The notes beneath the pieces are model-generated. The model had not been told where the DNA came from. It did no database searches and saw only the letters and a program-made list of their open reading frames with translations. 64,000 bases of DNA from Ischnura elegans (taxonomy: Eukaryota > Arthropoda > Insecta > Odonata > Coenagrionidae). The stretch covers positions 58,512,069 to 58,576,068 of the forward strand of contig NC_060254.1 of NCBI RefSeq assembly GCF_921293095.1, in the 5' to 3' direction. This document shows, piece by piece, positions 1 to 12,338 of this stretch. Position 1 is the first letter of the stretch; every line of letters begins with the position of its first letter. Both the position numbers and the translations under genes were made by a program.

Positions 1-250
1 CCACTCTCATCATGGATCTCCCCCTTCATTGCGTATAATGGCCTATTCCATTTCATTTTGTCTAAAAATCCTATTCTATTCCTCCCCCGCTTACGAAGCA
101 TTCTTACTTCTATCTCAGTTTTTAGCATCACCTCTGCACTCACTCCGTTCAAACCTTTCTATCACCTCCGTATCTCATCTAGAAACTTTCTCTGCTCACC
201 CACCATTCGTGGCACTTCGTTATTCCCCTCTCTTCTGTCCACTTTTCAAA
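1..250. repeat. Pyrimidine-rich dispersed repeat, copy 1
   Basis: A C/T-rich stretch with recognisable similarity to 13630-13880: both contain tcctcccccgctta/tcctccccataccccactta followed by gaagcattctt, a Ser/Leu-type cactc run, and ctctcctcgcccacca. No codon bias or splice structure supports coding. The second copy lies just inside a candidate inverted-repeat element (13583-15789), so this may be a fragment of the same family. Confidence 0.4.
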
Positions 251-1160
251 TTCCCATTCTCACTTTATTTATTTGCATTTATTTGTTCGTCATTGAGATT
301 TCAACTATTCATAATTAATGTTTTATAATATTTACCTCAGGTCTGTTTGAAATCGAATGCCGTCTTTATTGGAGTAAATGATTTATCATTATTCATGTTC
401 TATTTCTTTAGTTATTTATTTATTTTTTCATGTTCTACCCTAAATGTTGTGCATTCTTAGGTATTTTTTTGCTATGATTGATTAAGTTAACTTCAAGATT
501 TCATTTGTATGCCCTGATGTGTTAGTTGTGCTTAATTCCATTCGGAAATATTTTGTACAAGTTTATTTTGTAATATCTTTTGCATGCAATATCTTTTATG
601 TTCTTATTGGACAATTTGTCCAAGAACAATAAATATTATTATTATTCTCCACCGCCAAATTTCTAACATTTCTAGCTTAGTATCGTCCTTTTTCCTCAGG
701 GTCTATATTTATTCGCACCGTATAGCGCTACACTTCAGATCAGACTCTTCAATAACATTTCCTTTAAATTCTTGCATCGCGATCCTGCCCTCAGCTCTTT
801 TCTGTTAAAATGTAGATAACACGAATAAGCGTGAATAAACAGCCACCGAGAGAGAAATCTCTTGTAGAGCTTTATTATCATTAAAACCGAGGTCAATTTG
901 CATTCAAAATTCTGTTAGGAAACGTATTGAAAAATACCACTAAACTTAAATGACTACTGGCATTTTGGCTTTGCCAGGTTTAAAAGGGTTTTAATCGTTG
1001 TACGTATGTAGACAGCAATTGAAGTACAAGTGAGGACAAGGATAACTGTCATTCGACAGAAACGTTTTATCGCACATTCACCTATAATATTCGTCTTGAC
1101 ATCTACATTGTGAATAAAATCAACTGATTTGGGCGTTACTTGGTGGGACGATGAAATGTT
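251..1160. other. AT-rich non-coding stretch
   Basis: AT-rich, with short stop-ridden frames only. I see no gene, tandem repeat or recognisable element here. Confidence 0.5.
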
Positions 1161-1361
1161 CATGGTGAAACAAAAACCAAGTACTGTACTGCACCAAACC
1201 ACAAACTTTTTTTATTTGCCGTCAACTAGTTTCAACGTCTATACTGTCATCATCAAGACTAACAGGCTGTTTGCTTTGATAATGACGGTATAGACGTTGA
1301 AATAAGTTGACAGCAAATAAAAAAAGTTTGTGGAACAGTACTAGGTTTTTGTTTCACCATG
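1161..1361. repeat. Fold-back element with GAAAC-type motif
   Basis: Long inverted repeat. The left arm starts catggtgaaacaaaaacc and the right arm ends ggtttttgtttcaccatg. Both arms include the rare string tagacgttgaaa (reverse complement tttcaacgtcta) next to the loop, preceded by TTGATRATGA. Arm length is roughly 85-95 bp with a loop of a few tens of bases. The layout matches fold-backs at 12130-12338, 46661-46947 and 51998-52234. Confidence 0.7.
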
Positions 1362-3560
1362 ATCTACATAGTGCTTCAACCCGAATATCAAATAGGAAAG
1401 GATAAGGTACGGGTCATGCAAACCGCAACCTCTTCAAGCAATTGTCTCATTCATGCGACGTTATGGCGTTGGATACTATAAATTAATTATTAAAATATTC
1501 TACCGATTAAGGTTGGTTTCCATGAAGTACTTAAGAAGCATTCCGGCAGCCTCCCCTTCCTACATGTACTTCCTTCTTCGATTCACAGTAAGGCCTACAC
1601 CCTTCTACTCATACCCACATCAACCGGTAGAATAGTTAAATAAAAATAATTATTTTATAGCCTCACTATTTTTGGAGATTTCAGCAATATTTTCGAGACG
1701 TATTCTTAATAGCAACTCATTTTCTCCTCGAAGGTAATTCAAAATACTATGAGAATGAATCACCAGAGGCTTACCCCTTCTCCAGTTCTCAGAATACGAG
1801 TCTCAAACACGTCCATGTACTTAATATATATATGTATATGTGGGTGAGACGGCCATGCGATGGCATTGTCTTAAGAGAGTCGATTGCAGCGTCTTCGAGT
1901 GGGAACAGATGTCCACGGAGGATAGCACGAGGGGAGAAAGCTGTCAGCGCTCTTGAGATGAGAAATATGTCCCATCGTCGCTTGGGACCACATGAGTCCA
2001 CACAGAACAGCCTGTTACCGCGATTGATGGAGTTTCTTTCGAAGAACAAGGATGAAAAAAAATCATTTTTATGAGGCTTCCACAATAAGTTTTCGATACA
2101 TCTTTGACCTTTTGTTTCCTTTACGCTTTCAAAATCATTTTTTTTTAACGAGGGAGTAAAAAAATCCCCCTGGTCCCAATTGCTGAGGTTTTAATATTCC
2201 TGTCATCCATATACTCATGGGTTTACTTAAACTATTCACTTATTTCGAAAGGTTCTATAACATTCCTGTGGATTGGAAACTAGCATTTTATATTTCCTGA
2301 TTGAAAAAAGAATTCACTTATACTATCTCCTTTTATCATGGAAATTAATTTATTTGTAAAACTTTTGGAGAAAGCGTTCATGTAAAAACATGTGTATCAA
2401 AAATGGTATATAGTAGACGTATATTTTTACAAGAACACTGTTTCCAAAAAATTCGTTTATTACTTGCATATTCCACCACATTCCTGTGGATTGAATACTA
2501 TCATTTTAAAATTCCTGTTTTCTAGAAAATTATTGTGGAATAAAGATTTTATTTTCATCCTGGAGTTCTGCATTCACCCAATGGCCGATTTTGTTGTTTT
2601 AGTGGCAAAAAAGTTTTGTAGTATCCACCGTTGGCTGACCCCAGCAGTCGGTCGCTTCCTCTCAATACCATACTGTAACGCCTGTTTCATGAAAATGACG
2701 CTACTCTGGTTTCTTTAAGCTCAAATGAACTAATATATTATAAGAGGTAAACTTTTCACATCTTGAGTACCTTTTTTTGTGCCCTCATGATCAACCATTT
2801 TCTCTTGTGATATCCAAGATCATTGAATTGTCAACTGAGAAAGAAAAAATCTTTTGACAAAATAGTAGCATTTGATTTGATTGTATCTTGACCAGAGTGT
2901 GCTGTGAGATTCTCAGGGTAGAGCATTTGATCACAGTCATTTCTTTTAGTGATACAGCATGACTGTCCTCGAAGTTCGTGCCTTAGGGAGCTTAGGTCAC
3001 CCCAAATAATTTTCCTCCCACGACGAATACCTTTCAGTAACTACCAAGTTACTTAAATCCTCCAAGTGCAAGGTGCCCCGAGGAGGAAAGAAACTGGTCC
3101 CCTACTCCGGAAGTGTGATGTCCATACGCTTGTGCCAAGTCTGGGGTGAGCTCTACCCTCATCCAAACCAACCTTCGCGTTGAATCGCTGGCACATTAGG
3201 AAAGCGAAGGAGTAACAAAATTCTGCAGAGTTTTTCGAGGATAGAGTGTGGGGTGGGGGGTAAGGAGCGGAATTCGGGAGGCAGGCGCGAATGAGGATTC
3301 GTTTGTTTATCTCGAGTGGCCACTTGTTAGCGACACGCGAAATTCCCCACGATACTACGCGAAGAACCCGAGCGCTCTCTAGTCCGGACATTCGAACGAG
3401 GCCTCCTCGGCTTCCGCCACTGGCCCGTCCCGTACGGGAACACGTCTCTTGCCTCTCACCAAAAACTCTCTTCTCCCGAATGCGTCCCGCTACCCAGATC
3501 ATAATTGGACGCGAAAAGGCATCCGTGAGAGTTTGCTAGGACCTACGCACTAACAAGTGC
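1362..3560. other. Non-coding; GC-richer patch at 3060-3560
   Basis: No convincing gene. The interval 3060-3560 is noticeably richer in G+C and CpG than its surroundings and leaves long open frames on both strands. No domain, Kozak-plus-splice structure or similarity supports coding. At 1507-1530 there is a fragment (ttaaggttggtttccatg) resembling the ends of the candidate element at 13583-15789. Confidence 0.4.
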
Positions 3561-3714
3561 ACGGACACTCTTCAGGGTGTTTTCAGGAGGAATCTGCAAT
3601 GTTTCAGGAGGTTAAATGTGGGGCCCATGCATCGTCACCTTGGGTGTAATAAGGCGAAAAGTGGAAGCCTAAATATAGGCACCTTTGAGCTTCTAAGGGT
3701 TAAGTGTAAATAGA

Positions 3715-3935
3715 TGCGATTAATTAAGAGAGATATTTTGTCGAACGGATATAAATGGGAATTCGTTTTTCCCCCGAGCCATAAGGACTATACTAGACGT
3801 AAATAATAATAAATACTAGACGTAATTTTGTTTCAGCATTTGCTATTAATATGTAAAAGGATGGTGTCCTAACACCCCCTACCACACACCTTTTTAGGCG
3901 GCTCGCGGGGTAGTTTTGTAGATGTGGTCGCAGTA
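3715..3935 (+). repeat. Dispersed repeat family R5, copy 1
   Basis: Contains aagagagatattttgtcgaa, then ggtgtcctaacacccc and taccacacacctttttaggcggc. The same ordered blocks recur at 55545-55745, in part at 61815-61895 (5' block) and at 63440-63520 (3' block). It is a dispersed non-coding repeat of unknown class. Confidence 0.6.
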
Positions 3936-4499
3936 GGTATATAAGGATTGACATTTTGTAATTTAAAATGCTACTATGCACTAGAGATTCATCACATTCA
4001 ATCACCATAATTGAACGGGGGAATCAAAGGCTTTTGTGACGGAGACAGTGCAAGTCATCACCTCCCAACGGAAATTTTCGAAAACCGATTAGAACGAGCC
4101 CGAAATCTATATATATAAAAGAAAGTCGAAAATCGTGTTAGTTAGAACACTTATAACTCGAGAACGGCTGCACCGATTTCAATGAGATTTGGTTATTTGG
4201 ATTCGTCTCAGGCGGGGTTAACATATAGGCCATTAAAAAAGGATAATTTCACACACAAAATTCATCTCTTTCCTATGGACATGCTTTTAGGAGTATAGTA
4301 ACACAACAATTGATAAGTCGGTCAAAACTACAAATTAAATAATTTGTTTTGTTTTTACCACTTTAATAACTGAATTTAGTAACAATATAACATTTTAATT
4401 ACTAAATATATTCAAAATATTAATTAAATTGAAATTACATTTTTTAAATTTAATTCGAGCTGATTATAAGCCCAGCCGTGGCCCAGCTCGAGTTGACAC

Positions 4500-4970
4500 T
4501 TCACTACCGTGTTTGTAAACAAATCTCCAAGCAATTGTTGACAAACGGTAATTTCCGTGTTCCTGTCGAGGAATCGAGTAGTTTTAACTCATTTCCTTGG
4601 AATGATTGCAAATTAGTTTCAGTGAGCTCATCAACAAAGAGTTCCAGAATATGATTGATCACCAAAAGAATCAAAGATGGTTGATTTAGCGAGCAAGAAC
4701 GAAGATGCGGATGACTAAAACGAGGTAAATTCAAATAGTTCGTACTCTGCATGGATTCGAATCTTTTAAATGTGTAACAAACGAAGACGAAATCACCAAC
4801 TATCTATCTGAATATTTTAAGTCCTTGGACGTACCTGGCTTACCAAGGCACGATTTACAGAAAAATGTAGTTTCTGTGCTCATGATCTTTCGAAGCCTAA
4901 ACCAACCATAACTATCCAACGGAACGTGTTTGATCGTTAAAAAAATTGGTGATGAATGTGATTCACGCAA
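4500..4970 (+). pseudogene. Helitron helicase C-terminal relic
   Basis: From 4774 one frame reads VTNEDEITNYLSEYF, then SLDVPGLPRHDLQ, then MIFRSLNQP, a stop, and LSNGTCLIVKKIGDEC. This follows the end of Helitron Pif1-like helicases, where a Pro-Gly-(L/M)-P-x-H-x-L segment is followed by an L-R-N-L-N block and a C-N-G-T-R-L motif. A little upstream (about 4650) INHQKNQRWL-like residues match the segment before the conserved WL-x-ERA block, but in another frame and with a stop. The family role is unwinding DNA during rolling-circle transposition. This copy has stops and frameshifts and lacks Rep and Walker A regions, so it is dead. Confidence 0.75.
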
Positions 4971-5238
4971 CTTTACTCAAAGGAAAATTCAAAGGTTAGG
5001 AAGTCCTCATTCCGTAGATTCCATGATCTCAACTCATATGCCCTTTTGAGCTTAAACGTATTCAATTTACAATTCGTGTTGCATTCGTGATAACGATTAA
5101 AAAATCGCATGGTCATACTTTTAGTGTTTGTGTTGTTTGTGCTCATGTGCTAATTAAAACCCATGATTTTCTCATGGTCAATTTAGCGTGCTATGTTCAC
5201 GAGTCGATAAACCATCCTCTCTATTTCTTCCTTCGCTT

Positions 5239-5530
5239 CAAGTGCGTAGCTAGGATAGGGGGTTTTGGGCGCAGCTAATACCACGGGTCTGTAGGGTATA
5301 GAAAACTCGCTAAGGTAAGCGGGAAGTAAGGGGGCACTTCCCCCAGACATTATTTAAGATAAATGGTTCAAAATAGTGGGTTTTGTGGCTGTGTGAATAG
5401 TTAAATATGTTTTGTTTGTTAGTCATCCGTCCCCCTAATATTAATAACAAAATCTTTCATAAAAAAATTCTCTAAGCCTTGGGGGGGGGGGGGGGTTTAT
5501 CCCCCAAAACCTCCCCTCGCTGCGTCACTG
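5239..5530 (-). mobile_element. hAT-like MITE (CAGNGGCGCAGC family), nested in Helitron
   Basis: Ends caagtgcgtagctagg and ctcgctgcgtcactg are imperfect inverted repeats of CAGTGGCGCAGCGAGG. It is flanked by CTTCGCTT (5231-5238) and CTTTGCTT (5531-5538), an 8-bp duplication with one mismatch. An 8-bp duplication with CAG(T/G)G termini is typical of hAT elements. It includes a 15-18 nt poly-G run near 5480. It interrupts the Helitron and is therefore younger than it. Confidence 0.8.
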
Positions 5531-6279
5531 CTTTGCTTCGCTATATTTATTTAGCTTCATCCGCTTCATCTTGCGCCTGATAACAAAACAAAAACTGTTG
5601 TTTCTCAGAAGGTGCTTGACGCAAGACATTAAACCCGAATGTGTAGGGCTCACCGTGGTGCGTTTACGCATGCAGTACGTTTACGCAGTGCATTTTTTCC
5701 AAACAGAGATACTAAAACTGGCGCGCCTTAAGTCATTTAATGCGAATGCTGCTTCATAGGGTCTTTTCTTGCATGATTTTGAGTATCAGTCAAGCGTCGG
5801 TCTGGGGTCGTGTCAACCTGCCCCCTGAATGGGCCAAGTGTATGCAACAGACTTGGACCTAAAAACATTTTTTTACAGCTAATAACGCAAATAGCGAACA
5901 ACTGAATGCGTATAATTTTTATTCCATGAACTGCTTTATTAAACCACAATGCCCAAAATTTCTTAAGCTAAAACGTAAGAAAATTTGTTGAAAAAAATCC
6001 GCGTAAACGTGCTCCGATTCACAATATGAAGATTCAATAAAGAAAATGTCTTTCTGACAAGCAATTTTGGTACTCATTTACGTATTTTTATATAATGTGT
6101 ATCCTTATTTTATTATAATAAATTAAACATGATTAAAAACAATGCAGCCGCTCTTGATTTATAAATGGTGTAAGTAAACTGTAAGTTCATTGATTGTTGG
6201 GCGGTACGAAGTTCGCCGGGTCAGCTAGTAGCATTATAAATGAAGCCTCAACGACAGGGAATGGAGCCTCCTCTTTACG

Positions 6280-7410
6280 GGGCATTTTAGGTGGAATCTG
6301 CAATATTTCAGGATGTGTCATGGTGTGACAATTTTGAGTCTTTTTTGTTCGTAAACATGGGGTCGCAACTCCTTAGTTACCGATCCATGGCAACGCAAGC
6401 ATATTTTTGGATGTACTTTTCAGTTACCATGCAAAGGGGTTTCAGCATTTTATTTGATACTCTGGATTTTATGGACATTTAACCCCATGAAATAATATTT
6501 TTTATCATATTCTGAGTTAGTTTCACATTAATAAGGGAGATTATATGATTCCTGAATAAACGTTATTTCTTCTACATTATTTAGTTTTTTCTGCATGGTG
6601 TTCCAGGAGGAATCTGCAGTACTCCAGAAGGTGGTGGGACAATTTTAAGCAATTTTTTTCCATAAACATGGGATGGTAACTCCTTAGTTACCTAGCTATG
6701 GCGACGTAAACATTTTTTGTATGCACTTTGTAGTTACCATGAAAACGGTTTTTCTTGTGTATCCAGCCTCTTTGACATTTTATTTATTACTCTGGATTTT
6801 TAAGGTTATTAAATAATTAAAGTTGGACGAAAATGCGCGGTTATAATTGAGGGGATGAGAAGCCAAGAGGTAAAAGTGATTTTTTTCTAAACACAGGTAT
6901 AGTTAATTATTAAAAGAAATATACAAAAACTTGGTTTGGACAAGGAATACGATTCAGTCAGTTCTGTACTGACATCGAGTGGAATATAAAATGCACTACT
7001 AAATATCTAATTGTTTTCCTTTGTTTTCTTTCCCTAATATCATTACCTAATTCTGTTTAGAAGAAAGAAATCACTTGTACCCCTTGGCTTCTCACCCACT
7101 CAACTGTCTGAAACAATAACTCGATTGAGCGTATGGTTAATAATTCCTCAAAGCTCTCGTTTCATTAAGCTCAAAGATTAACTGTTTCAGACAATTGTAA
7201 TCGCATATTTTCCTCTAACCTTAATTATTTAATATCCTTAAAACTCTATAAAACAAAATGTCGAAAAGGGTGGATACCCAAGAACCCGCTTTCATTGTAA
7301 CCGCGAAATGCATTGAAAAAAAATGCTTGCGTTACCATGGCCCAGTAACTAAGGAGTTGCGATCCCATGTTTATAAAACAAAAAATACTTAAAATTTTCT
7401 CCCCCGCATC
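6280..7410. repeat. Dispersed repeat family R6, direct and inverted copies
   Basis: Two direct copies about 320 bp apart (6286 and 6606) share gaatctgca, acatgggrtsgyaactcct and tagttaccnarccatggc. An inverted third copy is at 7290-7410 (gcgttaccatggcccagta, aaggagttgcgatcccatg). A related copy is at 25910-26225 and a short match (aggaggaatctgcaatgttt) is at 3585. No coding potential. Confidence 0.65.
6855..7095. mobile_element. Short inverted-repeat MITE (family M7), copy 1
   Basis: Left end tgagaagccaagaggtaaaa and right end tgtaccccttggcttctca form a terminal inverted repeat continuing into gtgattttt/aaatcac. The other copy is at 18076-18497, beside the SoxE-B exon. No transposase. The target duplication is unclear. 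Confidence 0.65.
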
Positions 7411-9944
7411 GACTTTCGGTTTTCGTTATAATACACCCTAGGTACTGAATCCCAGTGTTTAATCTCTTGTTAAAAGGATTGTTTATTTAATTTTGAGTTA
7501 GTTTCATATTTATGCTGGAGATTTTATAAATATTTATCACTCTTGAGAAAATGGTATTAATTCTTCAGTATTTAGTTTTTGTATGAACAAAATAATTTGT
7601 CTTTCAAACGCCTGACGCGATCTTGAGTGGGCTTGAACTTTCTGTGAGTGAAACCGGAAATTGCCGTGAGCGCCTAAGGGTCTCTATCTTGGAATAGCGG
7701 GAAAAACAATTGAATTTGGTGGATCACTGTTCAAAATCACCCAACAATATATTGTGTATATGTAGGATTTTGTTGATTGTTGCGTAAATATTTAGAATGA
7801 GTCATCTTCTTGACCTCATGTTATATGTATGCAGACTAAATCTTGCCGTATAGATCTCTAATTTTCCCTATATTAATAAAAAAAACTTCGCGGCCAACAT
7901 TTCGGAACTTAACTTTTCCAATATCAAGGCTCTCATACAAACGTATCCTCTAAAAACTCATATATTAACAACTACAAATATATTTGGGGTGATCCATTAT
8001 TGGAAACTTTCCTCCTTTTAAAATGCACCTTGCGCACTTGTCGCCTTGGTGCAAATAGCCGTGTGCACCAGAACTCCCTCTGGCGCTAAGTATCTGCGTT
8101 TTCTAATGCGTTGTACGCCAAGTCACACTTCTTACCAGCCTTTTCTCACGCTCTATATTCCAGCGCAACTGAACGACTAAGATTATGGGGAACACATCCC
8201 TCACTGTAGACTCACATCGTATTTTTGGAGACGTATTTCTCCGTTAACGTATACTCTATCATAATGAGTATATAGAGTACATATTTTTCAACACATACCT
8301 GTCTCTGAAATATTAAATAGGTAGTACTGAGGTTAATTCAAAAATATATTTTTTGGGCCGAAAAAGATGGAAATTAGCTGTTGAGCATGCATGAGATACT
8401 GGATCTCTTATGAAAATAATTAGATTTTTTCACTTGGATCCATCCACAGGAATGCTTACGGTAGATGAATTTCCACCGTCACGCTGTCAGCGTAACATTT
8501 TCCAAATTCTCATGAAGGTGTGCTTTCAAATGCAAAAATTTAAATTTTTAAAATAATTTTCAATTCCTTGTGATTTTTTTAACAGGAAAAAGATTTGCAT
8601 TACTTTTGAATAAAATTTATTGAGAAATGTGAAATTACGACCATTTATCTGTGAAATAAAAAAAATTGGGTCAGACAAAATGCTGCAGTCAATTTTACAA
8701 AATTTTCTTAATAAAAAAGTTTCTCGAACCAATCTCTTGATATAACGTTACTGATTCACCGGATAATCGGCTCCTCTGTTAGATTGATTGATTGTAAGAA
8801 CGATTCGAAAGGCTTGGAAACAATTTAAAAGGAAGTACAAAGGATAGTTGTGAGGAAGGAGGGAGTACAATTGAGTTTCGAAAAAAATAGATAATACCAA
8901 TACGGGACAAAGGTCCACGCTGAACGTATACCCCCTATCTTTCTCCATAACTATAGGAATTTAAATTCACAATAATATTTGCTTTTTCTACGAAATAAGT
9001 CCCGTACTGGGCCGCCGGGACACCGGGACGTATCCCGGTGAAGCCTTCAGCCTGGAAATCTTTGGAGCCCTCCTGTTCCGAAACTGACAAATTTTACTGT
9101 CAGAATAGCTACATTAACCAGTCACTTGATTTAAATTACGTCTCATTTAACAGCGTAAGTCCTGAGTAAATATAATAAAAATTTAAATTAACATATTTCA
9201 ATCTTTTAAGGTTCAATCCAATTTTAAGAGGGCAAGGATTAATATTTCATAATTTATTTATTATATTCCACACCCCCAGACCTCCCGGTAGTGCTACCCC
9301 TCCACAGTGCTAGCGCCCTCTGGCCATGGCAGTCCATCTCCCTAAGAAGGGGTCAAGCACAGGCCTTTACGAAGTTAAATATTTTTTAACTCAAATATAG
9401 TTCCCAAAGTGTCTCTAAGCTAGAGAAAATATTTTTACATTTTCGTGTGACGGACGAGTAATCAATTATCGCTTAATTATATCGTTCCGCCGGGATATTA
9501 ATTATCAACACTGAACTCTAGCGACCGAAATCACTTAAGCATCTTAAAACTCTCCCATCGCTCCGTAGATATCGTTAGAGTTGAGATTTTTGAACTGCTT
9601 TTAGGGGAAAAATGTTCCTTTGAGGTGGATTCCACCGAGAAAAATATTTCATTTTAGTGTATGTGTTAGAATCTAAAAGATTAATAATTTAGGTAACTTG
9701 GTTGCTTGCTTTGACGTGGATAGTGTACAAGAAAGAGGAGAAATCATTGATAGAATTCGAAAATAGGGTTTTGCGTTAGATTCATAGATCCACTTATGAA
9801 CAAGGGAGGTGGAGAAAAAAATATTGGTTATTTGGTTTGATTCAAACTTCTTGAATAAATGAAAACTCCTTATTGTACTTCAATGAAGAAACTCAACTTT
9901 ACTTTTTTTACTTTCTTCTTACGCGTCGTGACACACCTGAAACA
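7411..9944. other. AT-rich non-coding stretch
   Basis: No gene seen. Around 9000-9060 a GC-rich segment (gccgccgggacaccgggacg) resembles the inner part of a hAT-like MITE, but I could not find matching ends. Confidence 0.4.
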
Positions 9945-10090
9945 TAAACTACACTACATACGGCTCCCAGCCTAATTCGCTTAACATCTGGATAACGCTG
10001 TCTGTACGCCCGTAGCAGCTTTTGTCGAACCGCGCAGCCTTCCTTTGTATTTTATTCATTTCGCGGATTAAGTCTTTCTGCACCGCATCC
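9945..10090 (-). pseudogene. LINE reverse transcriptase fragment (thumb region)
   Basis: The minus strand reads NKIQRKAARF, then CYGRTDSVIQMLSELGWEP and a stop. This matches the segment after the RT palm in arthropod non-LTR retrotransposons (L-x-x-I-Q-R-x-A-A-R-F ... R-T-S-V-x-x-M-L-x-x-L-G-W). The isolated fragment is about 45 codons. A second diverged copy lies at 11565-11690 on the same strand. Confidence 0.7.
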
Positions 10091-10143
10091 CATACGGAAT
10101 AAGATGGTCTGGCAATTTACTGAGAAAAGGAGACGGAAGTAAG

Positions 10144-10212
10144 ATGAAGGAGGTTATAAAAGAAAACGCGGATGGACGAAGGCCGAGAAGAAGACCAAGA
10201 AAGAGGTGATGG
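10144..10212 (+). pseudogene. LINE RT tail fragment
   Basis: Reads MKEVIKENADGRRPRRRPRKR, matching the basic G-R-R-x-R-G-R-P-K-x-R tail at the C-terminus of non-LTR retrotransposon RTs. Only about 22 codons remain before the hAT-like MITE at 10219. It is on the opposite strand to the RT fragment just upstream, so the two pieces are not one copy. Confidence 0.5.
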
Positions 10213-10218
10213 GAGTCC

Positions 10219-10489
10219 AGTGGCGTAACTATGGGGGGGATAAGGGGATAGATCCTCCCTCCCAAAGCCACAGAGAAATAAAAAAAATATTTATAACTCT
10301 TGTCTAGTTTTTATATACATAATAGCTTCATCTGCCTAAAGCTAAATTTATAATGCCAAATTGATGAAAAATGTATTTCCAGGCATGTCATTATTCAAAA
10401 ACTTTCCCGGACACCGTTGCCTGGGAGGGGGGGGGGTCGCCACCCCTGACCATCTCATTCCGCCCCCCAAATTCCTAGTTACAATACTG
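10219..10489 (+). mobile_element. hAT-like MITE (CAGTGGCGTAACTA family), diverged copy
   Basis: Begins cagtggcgtaactatggggg and ends attcctagttacaatactg, the same ends and internal blocks (ggggatagatcc, tctgcctaaa, aggcatgtcatt) as 17241-17479. The right end is mutated and the target duplication is not clear. It has extra sequence near 10410-10460. Confidence 0.75.
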
Positions 10490-11564
10490 GGGGGGACCTA
10501 CTAAAATATGATTCGGAGAAGTTTGGAGCGTCAGAAAAAGAAGCAACTTGAGGGCAGAGATGGAGGGAAAATTTTTTGGTGCGGCTAAATATCAACTAGG
10601 ACATAAGTGATCCTTAGAGTGAGTGTGAGTTGTTTGAAGTACCTAAGTGTCACCACCAGATCACCAGATGTCGTTCAAAATTTTCTAGGTGATTGGAAAT
10701 GGATACTCATGAGGTTTAGTTTTGGTTTCAACCGCCAACACTTCAAACATTCCAAGATATTAACGTCAGAAAGTACCAGGAAAATGGCTAAATTTATGCA
10801 AATCTCAGCGCAAAAATAGACCATTAAGGCTGTTTTACACGAGGCATGTCATTGCGCAGGTTAGCACTGAAAACATCTTGAAATTACGAGAATGCGAGCT
10901 TGGAATTAAAGCAGGGGCTATGTTGCCGTCTCGTATCCTCGCATTCTTGCAAGTGTTGTTGCAATTCACCGCTTTGTACGATGCATTTTTGATTGCACCT
11001 TCGCACATACGTCAGATTCCTACACCGTGTTAAACAGCCTTTGTACTCCGTAGCTAGAACCAAGAGCACTCTGACAGTGTATTGTAGTGCTGTGGGTTGC
11101 ATATATTTAGGCGTTAACTGGTACTTTCAGTCGCTAATATTTAGAAAAGTACTGACACTTGAGGGACTGGTGACACTTGAGGGACTTCCCTTGTCAGAAT
11201 AATAAATCGAAATTGTGGAAAGAAAAGTAGAAGTTATCCAACGAATGAATTTTTCCGCGAAAAATGAGTCGTTTCGACCATTGTACAGTTGGTTTTATTT
11301 CATTACGAACTGTCCTGCCAGGTCTGAAACTGAACCAAGGGAACGCTGTCACGCTCAACCCTCTACCGGGTAGTCGGCTTCCGCCTTCTGGGCGCAGAGA
11401 TTCCGCCGACCGCGCTGTCTGGTGGTCGCCTCAGTGGGGCATAAGGCCTGTTTCTGTGAATCGAAGTCCGAGAGAGCCTGAGATAGTTATTTAGCTATTT
11501 TCCGGGTGTAATCTATTAGAGAACCCAAGTCTAGCATATAGGCTTCTGGGTCTCTAGCCCAATT
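10490..11564. other. Non-coding; nothing recognised
   Basis: A GC-richer patch at 11330-11480 gives an open frame on the plus strand with no recognisable domain. At 11155-11185 acttgagggactggtgac is nearly duplicated in tandem. I see nothing else. Confidence 0.4.
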
Positions 11565-11690
11565 CGTGTGAAAGTTGAATAACGCTGTCTGTTCTCTCGT
11601 AGTAGTTTTAGATACATCGTGCCGATTTTCTTTGTACCCTTTTAAGTTTACGGATTAAGTATTTCTGCGCCGAATGCAATATTCTCGCGG
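11565..11690 (-). pseudogene. LINE reverse transcriptase fragment, second copy
   Basis: Minus-strand residues NYYERTDSVIQLSHELG, preceded in a shifted frame by KRVQRKSARC, align with the 9945-10090 fragment. There is a stop at the Trp position. Decayed non-LTR RT thumb segment. Confidence 0.6.
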
Positions 11691-12129
11691 CGTATTCAAG
11701 GTGTTGCCTGACGGGAGTGAATCAGAGATCACTTTTTCATTCTAAAGTATTCCCAAATCACACCTGACGATTCTTAGCTTCATCAGGGCTCTGATTCAAA
11801 TATTTTTTATATGTCTTCCGCACGATATGTTTGAGGTTATCGTAAATTCCACGCATTTGTCTTAATATGACGTATTTTTTTAACATCTTCCACCACACAT
11901 TTGGTCGGCCTACGAACGAAACGAACTGCCGTGGATTTACTTAGATTTAGCAGGTTCTGGTCCCCAAGCATAGCTCCTAGCATGAACGTTGCTAATATCC
12001 GTTAAATGTTCGTTGCTAATGTAATTCAAAGTAAAAAATGTTCACTTTTTCGCGGTATATGACAGCGTATCTGCAAATAAACTTATTGCGGCAGTAGTTC
12101 GGGAGCAGAGGTTATTTTTATACGCTTTT

Positions 12130-12338
12130 GAAATAAACATGTAATATGTATATAAAATAGCACCAAAAATAATTTTCCACGATTATGTAATTTATTCCAT
12201 CTTAGTTTTCGAATTTACCATATCGTCTTTATCACCACCTTGAAGATAATGAAAAGACATCGAAATTTAGATCGGAATAAATTTGTAATCGTGGAAAATT
12301 GCTGGTGTTTATTTCAATATGGAATGATTCCACTCCAT
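12130..12338. repeat. Fold-back element with GAAA-type motif
   Basis: The left arm (aaataaaca ... aattttccacgatta ... tttattcc) is the reverse complement of the right arm (ggaataaatttgtaatcgtg, gaaaattgctggtgtttatt). The loop-side start of the right arm reads ccttgaagataatgaaaag then acatcgaaa. The block (c)aattttccac plus aaattta is shared with the fold-back at 46661-46947, so the two are related. Confidence 0.7.

Larger units (their letters stand above)
4106..6228 (+). mobile_element. Helitron, decayed, about 2.1 kb
   Basis: Starts TCTATATATATAAAAGAAAG directly after a host A and continues with ctcgagaacggctgcaccga, a classic Helitron 5' end. It finishes gttcgccgggtcagctag followed by host T. 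That gives a TC start, a CTAG end with a short GC-rich hairpin just upstream (gggcggtacgaagttcgcc), and insertion between A and T. There is no inverted repeat and no target duplication, as expected for rolling-circle elements. A helicase relic lies at 4500-4970 and a hAT-like MITE is nested at 5239-5530. It is truncated relative to autonomous Helitrons, which are several kb long and also encode a Rep domain that I do not see. Confidence 0.88.

Noticed and set aside
3053..3539. 149-codon minus-strand and 82-codon plus-strand frames
   Set aside because: Overlap each other in a GC-richer patch; no motif or family resemblance in either.
5480..5496. Poly-G run as a sequencing artefact
   Set aside because: Similar runs occur at the same place in other copies of the family, so a real element feature is more likely, although exact length may be unreliable.
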